In this document: in pieces, positions 16,965 to 24,791 of the stretch
Layout of the letters: every line of letters starts with the position of its first letter
Position numbering within the stretch: position 1 is the first letter of the stretch
From: Thermoleophilia bacterium
Lineage (GTDB): Bacteria; Actinomycetota; Thermoleophilia; Gaiellales; Gaiellaceae
Direction: 5' to 3'
DNA length: 47,903 nt
Assembly (NCBI GenBank): GCA_016844515.1
Contig: JAERMP010000001.1
Coordinates: forward strand, 1 to 47,903
Program-made: the position numbers and the translations under genes
Notes under the pieces: generated by a model
What the model was told of the DNA's origin: nothing
What the model saw: only the letters and a program-made list of their open reading frames with translations
Database searches by the model: none

Positions 16965-18843
16965 GTCCGCTCCTCCCCAGGTAGACGTCGATTACCTCCG
17001 CGTCGCGGTGGATCTCCTCGAACGAGCCCGAGCGGAACACCTTCCCCTGGTGGAACATCGTCACGGGGACGGAGAGCGAACGGATGAAGGCCATGTCGTG
17101 CTCGACGACGATCACGGTGCGATCGTCAGCAAGGCGGGAGATCAGCTCGGCCGTCTTCGCCTTTTCTTCCCGCGTCATCCCCGCTGTCGGCTCGTCGAGA
17201 AGGATCGTCGATGGTCCGGCTGCGAGCACCATCGCGATCTCGAGCCACTGCTGCTCGCCGTGGGACAGGTCACCGGCGGGGACCTCGAGGCGATCGCGCA
17301 GCCCGACGAGTTCCAGGATCTCGTCGGCCCTGGCCGGCCCGGCAGTATCGGCAGACGCATTCGCCGCGAGCCAGACGTTCTCTGCAACCGAGAGCCCCAG
17401 GAAGAGGCTCGGAACCTGAAGCTTGATTCCGAGGCCGAGCCGTGCGCGGCGGAACGTCTGGAGCCGCGTCACCTCCTTCCCGCCGATCCAGGCACGTCCC
17501 GCAGAGGGCGCGTACCGGCCGATCAGGACGTTGAAAAACGTGCTCTTACCAGCGCCGTTGGGGCCGATCAAGGCGTAGGCGCCTGGACCGCGGAACTCGA
17601 GCGACACGCCGTCGAGCGCGCTCACGCCGCCGAATCGCCTGGAGAGGCCGTCCGTCGCGAGCACCAGCTCGGCCGCCTTGCGTCCCGAAGCCGAGGCGCT
17701 GTGCGCGCCGGATCCGCCAACCGCTCCGGCTGGAGCGACGCCCGACGGCTTGGCCGCCGTTCGCCTCCTCGCTCGTCCTGGTAGGCGGGACGCCTGCCGA
17801 GCCAACCGTGTCAGACTCGGAATCACTCCGCCAGGCAGAAGCAGCACGATGAGGATGAAGATGACACCGAGAATCAGCGGTGTCTGTTGCGAGACGATCG
17901 TGTCAGCCCGCTCGGTCACCCACTGGACCACGATCACCCCGACGAAGGCGCCGTAGAGCGTCCCGCGGCCGCCCACCATAACCCAGATCACGACGAGTGC
18001 AGCCTGCGCCAGCGTGAAGACCGACGGGTTGATGAACGTCCCCCAGGCCGCAAAGAGCCCGCCGGCGAGCCCCGCGATCGCGCCGCCGATCGTGAAGGCC
18101 ACGAGCTTTTCGCGACGAATGTCGTAGCCGAGCAGCTCCATCCGCAGCTCGTTCTCTCGCAGGCCGGAGAGTACGCGGCCGAAGCGCCCGGCGAGAAGCA
18201 GTCTCAGACCGATGTAGACGACACCGGCGATGACCACCGAGAAGACGTAGAGCTGGTAGTTCGTCAGCGGCGAGGTCGGGCTTCCGCCCGGCACCCCCAC
18301 TGTCAGCAGCGGGATTGCGGGCATCCCGTTGAAACCGCCTATCTGTGCGTTACCGATGTGGTACTCAGGGCCGGCGGTGCTCGACATGACCGTGTAGAGG
18401 ACGAGCGTGACCGCGAGCGTGATGATCGCGAGGTACACGTCGGTGAGCCGCCCCCAGAACATGAAGTACCCCAGCGCAGCGGCGAAAAGAGCGCCTATCA
18501 CGATCGCGGCGACGAGCGCCGTCCCCGACTCGTTCGTCGTCGCGAAGTAGTTGATCGCCACGACGCCGTAGCAGTAGCCGCCGAGGCCGAACATCGCCGT
18601 CTGCCCAAAGCTGAAGATGCCCGCCTTCCCCCAGACAAAGTCGAGACTGAGGGCCAGCAGGCCGTATGAGATCCACAAAGTCCACTTCAGCTGGTCGGCA
18701 TCGCCCAGAGTCGTTCCGAGGGGTATCGCGGCTGCGAGGACGAGAGGCGGCCAGACGAGTCCTCGCCGGTTGAGCCCGCGGTAGAGAGACGAGGCGCGGG
18801 GAACACCACCCCTCGCCGGTCGGAGTGAGGCGTCCGTAGCCAC
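16948..18843 (-). CDS. Urea/short-chain amide ABC transporter permease-ATPase fusion (UrtC-UrtD-like)
   Basis: 631 residues from GTG 18843, two bases after the preceding stop. Residues ~30-345 are a LivM/UrtC-type permease (SYGLLALSLDFVWGKAGIFSF, AIAGLAGGLFAAWGTFINP and about ten helices). A basic linker (~345-385) leads into an LivG/UrtD-type ATPase: Walker A IGPNGAGKSTFFN at ~424, signature LSHGEQQWLEIAMVLA, Walker B TILLDEPTAGMTREE, and IVVEHDMAFIRSL. LSHGEQQWLEI is characteristic of UrtD. Separate genes are the rule in cyanobacteria and proteobacteria; a single frame with no stop between domains is seen here. It forms the inner-membrane core with the other permease. Confidence 0.88.
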   Translation of the reverse strand: MATDASLRPARGGVPRASSLYRGLNRRGLVWPPLVLAAAIPLGTTLGDADQLKWTLWISYGLLALSLDFVWGKAGIFSFGQTAMFGLGGYCYGVVAINYFATTNESGTALVAAIVIGALFAAALGYFMFWGRLTDVYLAIITLAVTLVLYTVMSSTAGPEYHIGNAQIGGFNGMPAIPLLTVGVPGGSPTSPLTNYQLYVFSVVIAGVVYIGLRLLLAGRFGRVLSGLRENELRMELLGYDIRREKLVAFTIGGAIAGLAGGLFAAWGTFINPSVFTLAQAALVVIWVMVGGRGTLYGAFVGVIVVQWVTERADTIVSQQTPLILGVIFILIVLLLPGGVIPSLTRLARQASRLPGRARRRTAAKPSGVAPAGAVGGSGAHSASASGRKAAELVLATDGLSRRFGGVSALDGVSLEFRGPGAYALIGPNGAGKSTFFNVLIGRYAPSAGRAWIGGKEVTRLQTFRRARLGLGIKLQVPSLFLGLSVAENVWLAANASADTAGPARADEILELVGLRDRLEVPAGDLSHGEQQWLEIAMVLAAGPSTILLDEPTAGMTREEKAKTAELISRLADDRTVIVVEHDMAFIRSLSVPVTMFHQGKVFRSGSFEEIHRDAEVIDVYLGRSGRAESA

Positions 18844-18845
18844 TG

Positions 18846-19712
18846 TCAGAGCTGGCGCTTCCACCGTCCGGAGAGCCCCTGCGGCATGAAGCGAAGCAGC
18901 AGGATCGCCGCCCCGAGAAGCGCCGCCTGCCCGTAGAACGTCGAGAAGAGCTGGGAGACGAGGTTGGCCACGCCGCCCAGGAGGGTCGAGGACGCCACCG
19001 TCCCGAGCAGGAACGCGGGCCCCGCGGTGACCACGGTCATGAACGACTGCGCGATGTACGCCTGGCCGAGCGTCGGGCTCACGCCGACGGTCGGGGCGAT
19101 CATGCCCCCGGCGATCCCGGCCAGAGCGCACCCGAGGGTGAAGGTGATGAAGTTGATCCGCCGCGCGTTTACACCCAGCGCCGCTGCCATCGCTGGGTTT
19201 TGCGTCGTCGCACGGGCGAGGACGCCGTAGCGCGTCTTCGTGAACACGAGATAGACGATCACCGCCAGCGCGACGGCGAACCCGATCATGACCAGCGTGT
19301 AGTCCGACTGAGAGAACCGGCCGACGTTGAAGTGTCCGAGCGGCGTGGAGATACCGGGTGGCGTGGTCCCGAAGATGTTCACCGCGATCTGGAACAGCAC
19401 GAGACTGAGGCCGAACGTCACGAGCAGCGTGTCGAGCAAGCGACGCCCGTAGAGTGGACGGATCAGCACGACCTCGACGACGGCCCCGATCGCTCCGGCC
19501 ACGAGCGGAGCGACGAGGATCGCCCCCCACACCGGCATGACGTCGCGCCGGACGAGCTCGACGACCGTGAAGGCGCCGATCATCAGGAACTCGCCGTGGG
19601 CGAGGTTGATGATTCGCATCATCCCGAAGATGACCGCGAGGCCGAGCGAGACGATGAAGAGCGTCGCGATGCTCGACGAGACCGTGATCGAAATGTTGAC
19701 TGCGGAGTCCAT
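18846..19712 (-). CDS. Urea/short-chain amide ABC transporter permease (UrtB/LivH-like)
   Basis: 288 residues with about eight hydrophobic helices and the LivH/UrtB signatures LGLAVIFGMMRIINLAHGEF, IRPLYGRRLLDTLLVTFGLS and ATTQNPAMAAALGVNARRIN. UrtB-type permeases carry exactly this RIINLAHGEF block. It forms the transmembrane channel with the permease half of the downstream fusion. It starts 27 bases after the binding-protein gene. Length is standard for the family without the N-terminal periplasmic extension of some UrtB proteins. Confidence 0.88.
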   Translation of the reverse strand: MDSAVNISITVSSSIATLFIVSLGLAVIFGMMRIINLAHGEFLMIGAFTVVELVRRDVMPVWGAILVAPLVAGAIGAVVEVVLIRPLYGRRLLDTLLVTFGLSLVLFQIAVNIFGTTPPGISTPLGHFNVGRFSQSDYTLVMIGFAVALAVIVYLVFTKTRYGVLARATTQNPAMAAALGVNARRINFITFTLGCALAGIAGGMIAPTVGVSPTLGQAYIAQSFMTVVTAGPAFLLGTVASSTLLGGVANLVSQLFSTFYGQAALLGAAILLLRFMPQGLSGRWKRQL

Positions 19713-19739
19713 ACTCGCCGCAGTGAAACGTAACCGGCC

Positions 19740-21050
19740 CTACGGGACTATCTGCTTGTGCGTGTTCGGGTTCTTGATCAGGTTGCAGGACTCCCCTGCG
19801 CCCGGAACGATCCGTGCGGGCTTCAGGCTCTTGAACGTCTGGAAGACGGTGTACCCCTTCTTACCGTTGACGCGTGCCAGGTTGATGTCCTCGATCACGT
19901 GGTGCGTGAACCGCTCGATCTCGATCCGGCCCGCCGGACCGTTGAAGGCGATCCCGGACTCGAGCGCGGCGATCACTTTCTCCTGATCGAGGGTTCCGGC
20001 CTTCTCGACGCCGAGAGCCCACAGGTGCCACGCGTTCCAGGTCTGGGCGGAGAGCTCGGTGATCGACTTCCATTTCGGGTAGGCCTTGCGGAACGCCGCC
20101 TTGAATACCTTGTTCGCGGGCGTGTTCAGCGCGTCGAAGTACGCGTACGAGACGACGATCCCCTTCGCCTCTGCAGGCGTGAGCACCTGCTCCTCGTTGC
20201 CGAGGCCGAACGTGGGCGACACGATCTGGATCTTCTTGGTGAGTCCCGCTGCCGCGAACTGGCGGAAGAACGCGACGTGGTTCGCACCGACGAGGTGCGA
20301 CATGATCAATGCCGGCTTCGCCGCCTGGATACGCTGGATCGTCGACGAGAAGTCGGCGACGTCGAGCGGGATGAATTCCGTGTTGAGGACTTTCCCGCCC
20401 CGTTGCTTGACGAGGATCTTCGTCCAGTCGCTCGAGATCTGGCCGTAGTTGTAGTCGGCCGCGATCGTGTAGAAGCTCTTGCCGGCGTTCTTCATCGCCC
20501 AGTCGATGAGCGGGATTTGCTGCTGCTTGGGATCGGATCCCTGGACGAAGACGAGCTTGTCACAGACGCCGCCCTCGTAGATGACCGGGTAGAAGTACAG
20601 CTTGTTGAAGCGATCGAACACCGGGCGGATCGCCTCGCGCGACGCGCTCGTAATGCCGCCGACGACGAGCTTGACGTTCTTGTCGGCTCCAACCTGCTGG
20701 GCATAGCGTGAGTAGAGCTCGATCTTCGACTGTGTGTCGTAGGTCTTGAGATCGATCTGCTGGCCGAGGACGCCGCCCTTCTTGTTGAGGTCGGCGACGG
20801 CGAACTTCGCCATGTCGGCCATCTGCGCGCCATAGATGCTGAGCCCGCCGGTGACGTCGAAGAGGGTGGCGGTCTTGATCGTGCTCGCAGCAGCTCTTCC
20901 GCTCGCTGCCCGGGCGAGCGACGGACTGCCGGCGAGCAGCGCCCCTCCTGCGGCTACGGCCGAGACCTTGAGGACATCCCGGCGCGACAGCTTCGCCGAC
21001 CGCGGACCGTCCGTCTCCTGCTCGATGGTGTTGTCGAGATCGTCGCTCAC
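19740..21050 (-). CDS. Urea/short-chain amide ABC transporter substrate-binding protein with Tat signal (UrtA/FmdD-like)
   Basis: 436 residues from GTG 21050 with GAGAGGAG seven bases upstream. A twin-arginine signal is clear (SRRDVLKVSAVAAGGALLAG, residues ~22-41). The mature protein is a periplasmic-binding fold of the type 1 branched-chain amino acid group; LFYFYPVIYEGG-like sequence (KLYFYPVIYEGGVCD) and IAADYNYGQISSDW are typical of urea and short-chain-amide binders, including the region that contacts the carboxamide. Location is outside the membrane, presumably tethered through the importer. It is the first gene of the catabolic operon and follows the kinase-regulator pair with 193 bases between, so it is the natural target of that regulator. 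Confidence 0.9.
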   Translation of the reverse strand: MSDDLDNTIEQETDGPRSAKLSRRDVLKVSAVAAGGALLAGSPSLARAASGRAAASTIKTATLFDVTGGLSIYGAQMADMAKFAVADLNKKGGVLGQQIDLKTYDTQSKIELYSRYAQQVGADKNVKLVVGGITSASREAIRPVFDRFNKLYFYPVIYEGGVCDKLVFVQGSDPKQQQIPLIDWAMKNAGKSFYTIAADYNYGQISSDWTKILVKQRGGKVLNTEFIPLDVADFSSTIQRIQAAKPALIMSHLVGANHVAFFRQFAAAGLTKKIQIVSPTFGLGNEEQVLTPAEAKGIVVSYAYFDALNTPANKVFKAAFRKAYPKWKSITELSAQTWNAWHLWALGVEKAGTLDQEKVIAALESGIAFNGPAGRIEIERFTHHVIEDINLARVNGKKGYTVFQTFKSLKPARIVPGAGESCNLIKNPNTHKQIVP

Positions 21051-21186
21051 CGCTCCGCTCCTCTCGTGAGGTGGGAAGACGCCCTGAATCTCCTCCGAGG
21101 AGACCGGCGCCGAATACCGAGCTGTTCGGACGCGATTATCCGAGGAGCCCGGCTAGCTGTCTACAAGCCCTTGTGCGCAATCTGAC

Positions 21187-21202
21187 CCCTCCAAAAGGAG
21201 GG
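21187..21202 (-). terminator. Hairpin between response regulator and amide-importer operon
   Basis: CCCTCC (21187-21192) and GGAGGG (21197-21202) form a six-pair stem around a four-base loop. It lies 40 bases after the regulator stop on the minus strand and about 140 bases before the binding-protein start. It may end regulator transcription or be part of the importer leader. No long U-tract is present. Confidence 0.4.
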
Positions 21203-21243
21203 TGTCGGCCCGGGCGATGTGTGCGGGGCCTAGTGCTTAGTGC

Positions 21244-21882
21244 TTAGAGAACGCCCGACCGCTCGGCCTGCACGACCGCCTGCAACCGCGACTCTGCGCC
21301 CAGCTTCTCGAGCAGCGTGGCCACGTGGCCTTTGACCGTGCTCTCCGCAAGGCTCAGCTTCTCCGCGATCGCGCGGTTCGAGAGCCCCTCGGCGAGGAGT
21401 TGCAGCACCTCGCGCTCGCGTGGCGTCAGTTGGATCCGCTCGCCGCGCAGCACCTGGGTGTATTCGAGTGCTATGCGCTCTGCAATTCGCGGGTCGATAA
21501 CTGTCTCACCGTTCATGATCCGTCTGAGCGACTCGCCTATGTCGGCTTCGGAGGCGTCCTTCAGCACGGCGCCCTGAGCTCCGGCCGCGAGGCACTCCCT
21601 GATCTCCTGGCGATCGTCGAAAGCGGTGAACACGACGAGCCGCGCCCGCGGAGCGCAGCGCAGGAGCTGCGCACAGAGACGGGCGGCGTTCTCCCCAGGA
21701 ATCCGAAGGTCGAGGATGATCAGATCCGGTTCGATCGCCTCGGCCTGGTCCAGCGCCCCGATGCCGTCGGCGGCCTCCGTGATCGCTGTCCCCTCCAGCG
21801 CCTGCTGGATGAGCGTCTGCAGGCCGCGGCGAGCCACTGGGTGGTCATCGACGATGAGGACTCGCGTCATGCTCGTGCTCAT
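21244..21882 (-). CDS. NarL/LuxR-family response regulator (probable regulator of the amide operon)
   Basis: 212 residues from ATG 21882, overlapping the kinase stop (ATGA). Receiver domain with Asp12-Asp13, phospho-acceptor Asp58 in LIILDLRIPG, Thr in VVFTAFDD and Lys in AVLKDASE. The LuxR helix-turn-helix (~150-205) reads LTPREREVLQLLAEGLSNRA and AESTVKGHVATLLEKLGAES. It is encoded immediately upstream of, and in the same direction as, the amide importer and catabolic operon. Control of that operon is inferred from position; no operator was identified. A short direct repeat TAGTGCTTAGTGCTTA spans its stop codon. Confidence 0.9.
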   Translation of the reverse strand: MSTSMTRVLIVDDHPVARRGLQTLIQQALEGTAITEAADGIGALDQAEAIEPDLIILDLRIPGENAARLCAQLLRCAPRARLVVFTAFDDRQEIRECLAAGAQGAVLKDASEADIGESLRRIMNGETVIDPRIAERIALEYTQVLRGERIQLTPREREVLQLLAEGLSNRAIAEKLSLAESTVKGHVATLLEKLGAESRLQAVVQAERSGVL

Positions 21883-23054
21883 GCCGCGGCGTACGGCAGT
21901 CGCACGCGCAGGACCGTCTCGCCCTCTTCGCCCAACTCGAGCTCCAGCCTTCCCCGCAGCACCTCGACGCGGGGGCGCAGCAACGCAAGCCCACCCCGTT
22001 CCGCATTTGCGTATTCACGATCCAGATCGGCGCCGGCGCCGAGCGCACCCGGCCGGGTGCCCGCGCCGTCGGTCTGGACCGCGAGTCGCACGTCGTCGTC
22101 TCCGTAGTAGAGATGGACGACGATCAACTCGGCGACGGTGTGCTTGGCGGCGTTTCGCAGCCCCTCCCTGACGACGTCGCAGATCACCGACTCGTGCGGC
22201 TGGGAAATGCTCCGGGAAGTGCCGCGACAGATGATCCTCACTGTTCGGTCCGTGGCGGTCTCGAACAGGCGGGCTTCGGCTTCCAGGACGGCCTCGAGCG
22301 CCAGCGACTCCGGAACTGCGTTGATGCGATGGAGCGTTTCCCGCAGCTCACGACCTGCCTCGGCGGCGAGCGACTCGATCTCGCTCAGTGCGCCCTGGAG
22401 ACGCGCCGGGTCGCCATCGACACGCGAGCGCTTTGCCTCGACACCAATGGTGAACAACACCTGAGCAACCGAGTCGTGGAGGTCGGCGGCGAGCCGCTGC
22501 CGTTCACGCAGAAGTCCCAGCTCCTCGCGGCGGGCATGCGCAAGGGCTTGATCGATCGCGATGCCCGCGTAGTTGCTGATCTCCTCCAGGGTGTCCAACG
22601 CGTTGTCGGCGAGAAACCCGGGCGACCGGAGGCCCGCGTACAGAAGCGCCTCGACACCGGTGCTCGCGATCACGGGGACGCAGGCGATGCCACGAAGTCC
22701 CTCTTCGCGAACGACGATGTCGACAAAGTCTTTCGTGATCACGCGATCGGTGAGGTAGTCGTGGACTGCCATGGGGCGGCGAACGACCGCGACCCGGCCG
22801 CCGAGCCCGATCATCGGCGGGATCACGATCTCGCGAAACCGTGGCCCGAACGCCCCGTGCGTCGCAGACATGGAGTACGCCCCGTTCTCCTGGCTCGCGA
22901 TCGCGCCAAACGTGACATCTGTCTGAAGAGCCTGTTTGGCGCCGTCGACAGCCGCTTGGAGGATTGCCGGAGGGGTCTGCTGGACGGCAATCGCCCGCGC
23001 GATCTCACGGAGTGTCACGGCCGGGCCGCCGCGTCGAGTGCGCCGAGTAGCCAC
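21879..23054 (-). CDS. GAF-domain sensor histidine kinase (NarL-type, cytosolic)
   Basis: About 391 residues if it starts at GTG 23054 (GAGG eight bases before); GTG 23018 is the alternative, and a much longer upstream frame has no family sequence. A GAF domain spans ~25-170 (VTFGAIASQENGAYSMSATH, GIACVPVIASTGVEALLYAG). The HisKA_3 box has His193 in RLAADLHDSVAQVLFTIG, and the ATPase has VVREGLRNAAKH (N box). No membrane helix is seen, so it probably senses a cytosolic ligand through GAF. The catalytic G box is somewhat degraded (QTDGAG rather than D-G-G), worth noting. It is coupled to the regulator and sits upstream of the amide operon. Confidence 0.85.
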   Translation of the reverse strand: MATRRTRRGGPAVTLREIARAIAVQQTPPAILQAAVDGAKQALQTDVTFGAIASQENGAYSMSATHGAFGPRFREIVIPPMIGLGGRVAVVRRPMAVHDYLTDRVITKDFVDIVVREEGLRGIACVPVIASTGVEALLYAGLRSPGFLADNALDTLEEISNYAGIAIDQALAHARREELGLLRERQRLAADLHDSVAQVLFTIGVEAKRSRVDGDPARLQGALSEIESLAAEAGRELRETLHRINAVPESLALEAVLEAEARLFETATDRTVRIICRGTSRSISQPHESVICDVVREGLRNAAKHTVAELIVVHLYYGDDDVRLAVQTDGAGTRPGALGAGADLDREYANAERGGLALLRPRVEVLRGRLELELGEEGETVLRVRLPYAAA

Positions 23055-23301
23055 ATGGTCGGCCTCACAGGTGACGAATGGTATCGCGGAGAGCTCGATT
23101 CGATGGGTCTGCCGCAGCGTGCCAGACCAGCATTTCCTCGCCCTCCAATCACGTCCCGAGCTGATGAGTCGCCTGGGGTAGAAGAAGGCCGACCACGGCG
23201 GCGACGTCCCCGGCGGCAGGCTCGACACCCGCCACGACAGCGCGACCACGATTGAGCCGAGGAGCCGTGTCCGAGTCCGCCCCACTCGAGCGAAGGCTCA
23301 G

Positions 23302-23420
23302 CTACGACCGCTTCCTGCTCGTCGCGGGGTCGCCCGGCGGCGAGGTGCCCTCCTCCGAGATCCCGTCGGCGTAGTTGCTCTCGACCTCGTGATCGTCCCA
23401 GGGCCGCACAGTCGTGGCCC
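23302..23420 (-). pseudogene. Remnant of a PhoD-type alkaline phosphatase gene
   Basis: Reading the minus strand from about 23420 to a TAG at 23302-23304 gives PWDDHEVESNYADGISEEG followed by TSPPGDPATSRKR. DDHEV-NNYA-D-E is the highly conserved metal-binding block of PhoD-type phosphodiesterase/phosphatases, normally found mid-protein and followed by an RRAAAYQAYYEHMP-like stretch. Here the frame stops soon after it and no upstream or downstream PhoD sequence is recognisable, so only a fragment remains. It lies in a 730-base gene-free stretch with a second decayed gene. Confidence 0.65.
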
Positions 23421-23425
23421 TAGCC

Positions 23426-23445
23426 CGGGTTATGCACGAAACCCG
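23426..23445. other. Short inverted repeat in the pseudogene region
   Basis: CGGGTT (23426-23431) and AACCCG (23440-23445) form a six-pair stem with an eight-base loop. It lies between the phoD and mgsA remnants. Function unknown; it may be chance in G+C-rich DNA. Confidence 0.25.
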
Positions 23446-23566
23446 AGCGTGCCGCCTTCGGCTGCTGATCGCGTCTTCGAGAACGCCCTCACGGGTTTCC
23501 GCATGGATGCTGGACCGTCACCGCCCGTTCTCTCCCTTCGCCGTGGCAGCAGCTAGCGTCGGTGGC

Positions 23567-23787
23567 GTGAAACGAACCGCTCTCATCGCCCACAGCGGAA
23601 AGAAACAGGAGATGCTCTCCCTGCTCAGATCCCGACGCGAAACGCTGCGCGGCGAGCGACTGGTCGCGACCGAGACGACCGGCCGCCTGGTGCCGACGAG
23701 CTCGGGTTCGAGATCGAGCGTCTGGCCTCGGGCCCGCAGGGCGGCGATCTCCAGGTCGGGGCACTGTGGAACTACTCATCTAGCTAG
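23567..23787 (+). pseudogene. mgsA: Methylglyoxal synthase remnant, frameshifted and truncated
   Basis: From GTG 23567 one frame reads KRTALIAHSGKKQEMLSLL and then RETLRGERLVATETTGRLV, matching the N-terminal half of methylglyoxal synthase (dihydroxyacetone phosphate to methylglyoxal). Near 23695 the match jumps by one base to another frame: ADELGFEIERLASGPQGGDL then QVGALWNYSS and a TAG at 23785. SGP-GGD-Q-GAL is the core family block. The C-terminal ~60 residues, with the catalytic Asp/His region after GAL, are absent; the sequence runs straight into the end of the convergent epimerase gene, which overlaps its last bases. One frameshift plus truncation makes this a pseudogene; a sequencing error could explain the shift but not the missing end. 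Confidence 0.8.
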
Positions 23788-24791
23788 AGGCTTGATGTTC
23801 CGCCGACCCCCAAGGACGGTTCCGCGTATCGCGGGTCTCTGGCGTCCGAGTCGAGCCTGTCACGGAGCCAGTCGAGCTCGCTCGCGAGCCCGTCCTGCAG
23901 CGGGATCGTCGGTTGCCAGCCGAGCGTCGACCGTGCCCGGGTCGTGTCCGCGCACGTTCTGCGCACGTCCCCGGTCTGGGCCGGGAAGCGCTCGAGCTGT
24001 ACCTGTTCGCCGGCGAGCAGCCCAATGAGCGTAATGATCTCGGCCATCGTCGCTTCCTGGCCGCCCCCGACGTTGTACAGCGCAGCTGCCTCCGGCGTCC
24101 GCGCCGCCCGGTACGTCGCGTCGACCGCGTCGTCGACGTGCGTGAAATCGCGGGACTGCGAGCCGTCACCGTAGAGCGGGAACGGCGTGCTTCCGAGCAC
24201 CGCCTCACAGAGCCGTCGGAACGCCATGTCCGGGCGCTGTCGTGGGCCGTACACCGTGAAGTAGCGAAGTCCGACGGTCTCCAGCCCGAGGTCGCGGTAG
24301 ATCCTGCCGAGATCCTCGCACGCGCGTTTCGAGGCTCCGTAGGGCGAACGCGGTGACGTCGGTGTCTCGTCTTCGATGCACGGGTAGGCCTCGGCGTCGC
24401 CGTAGACCGACGATGAGGATGCCCACACGACTCGTGGGCACCCCGCAGAGCGCGCCGCCTCGAAGACGCGCTGCGTGGCGAGAATGTTGTCGCGCGTGTA
24501 GGTCGCGAACCCCTCCCCGAAGCTGGCACGGACGCCGGGCTGCGCGGCGAGGTGGAACACCGCCGTGGCACCACGCAGCGTGGGAACGAGATCTGCGTCT
24601 GCGAGGTCGAGCTCGACCAGGTCGAACCGGTGCTCGCCGCGAAGGAGCTCGAGGTTCGCTTCCTTCTGCGCGCGGTCGTAGTACGCCGTAAACGCGTCGA
24701 TGCCGACCACGCGAACGCCGTCGGCGACGAGCCGCTCGGCGAGGTGCGAGCCGATGAAGCCCGCGCAACCGGTGACAACGGCCTGCCTCAT
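23784..24791 (-). CDS. NAD-dependent sugar-nucleotide epimerase/dehydratase
   Basis: 335 residues, an extended short-chain dehydrogenase. Rossmann motif TGCAGFIGSHLAERL, acidic ribose-binding region GIDAFTAYYDRAQKEANL, SSSSVYG, and the catalytic YGASK. HPLAAQPGVRASF-type sequence (FHLAAQPGVRASFGEGF) is typical of UDP-glucose/UDP-glucuronate 4-epimerases and dTDP-glucose dehydratases. It should make a nucleotide-sugar donor in the cytosol for the glycosyltransferases encoded upstream in the operon. Its ATG overlaps the stop of the deacetylase gene (ATGA). It is the last gene of the glycan operon and its end abuts a decayed mgsA. Exact sugar specificity is not determinable. Confidence 0.88.
   Translation of the reverse strand: MRQAVVTGCAGFIGSHLAERLVADGVRVVGIDAFTAYYDRAQKEANLELLRGEHRFDLVELDLADADLVPTLRGATAVFHLAAQPGVRASFGEGFATYTRDNILATQRVFEAARSAGCPRVVWASSSSVYGDAEAYPCIEDETPTSPRSPYGASKRACEDLGRIYRDLGLETVGLRYFTVYGPRQRPDMAFRRLCEAVLGSTPFPLYGDGSQSRDFTHVDDAVDATYRAARTPEAAALYNVGGGQEATMAEIITLIGLLAGEQVQLERFPAQTGDVRRTCADTTRARSTLGWQPTIPLQDGLASELDWLRDRLDSDARDPRYAEPSLGVGGTSSL

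Noticed and set aside
16948..19530. A single 860-residue protein covering both permeases and the ATPase
   Set aside because: The first ~230 residues are an out-of-frame shadow of the UrtB-like gene; the permease sequence proper begins after GTG 18843.
21231..21246. Short direct repeat TAGTGCTTAGTGCTTA at the end of the response regulator gene
   Set aside because: Two 7-base copies only; more likely simple slippage than a regulatory site.
23414..24028. Plus-strand open frame running from the mgsA remnant into the epimerase gene
   Set aside because: Only its 23567-23695 part resembles a protein family; the rest is antisense to the epimerase.
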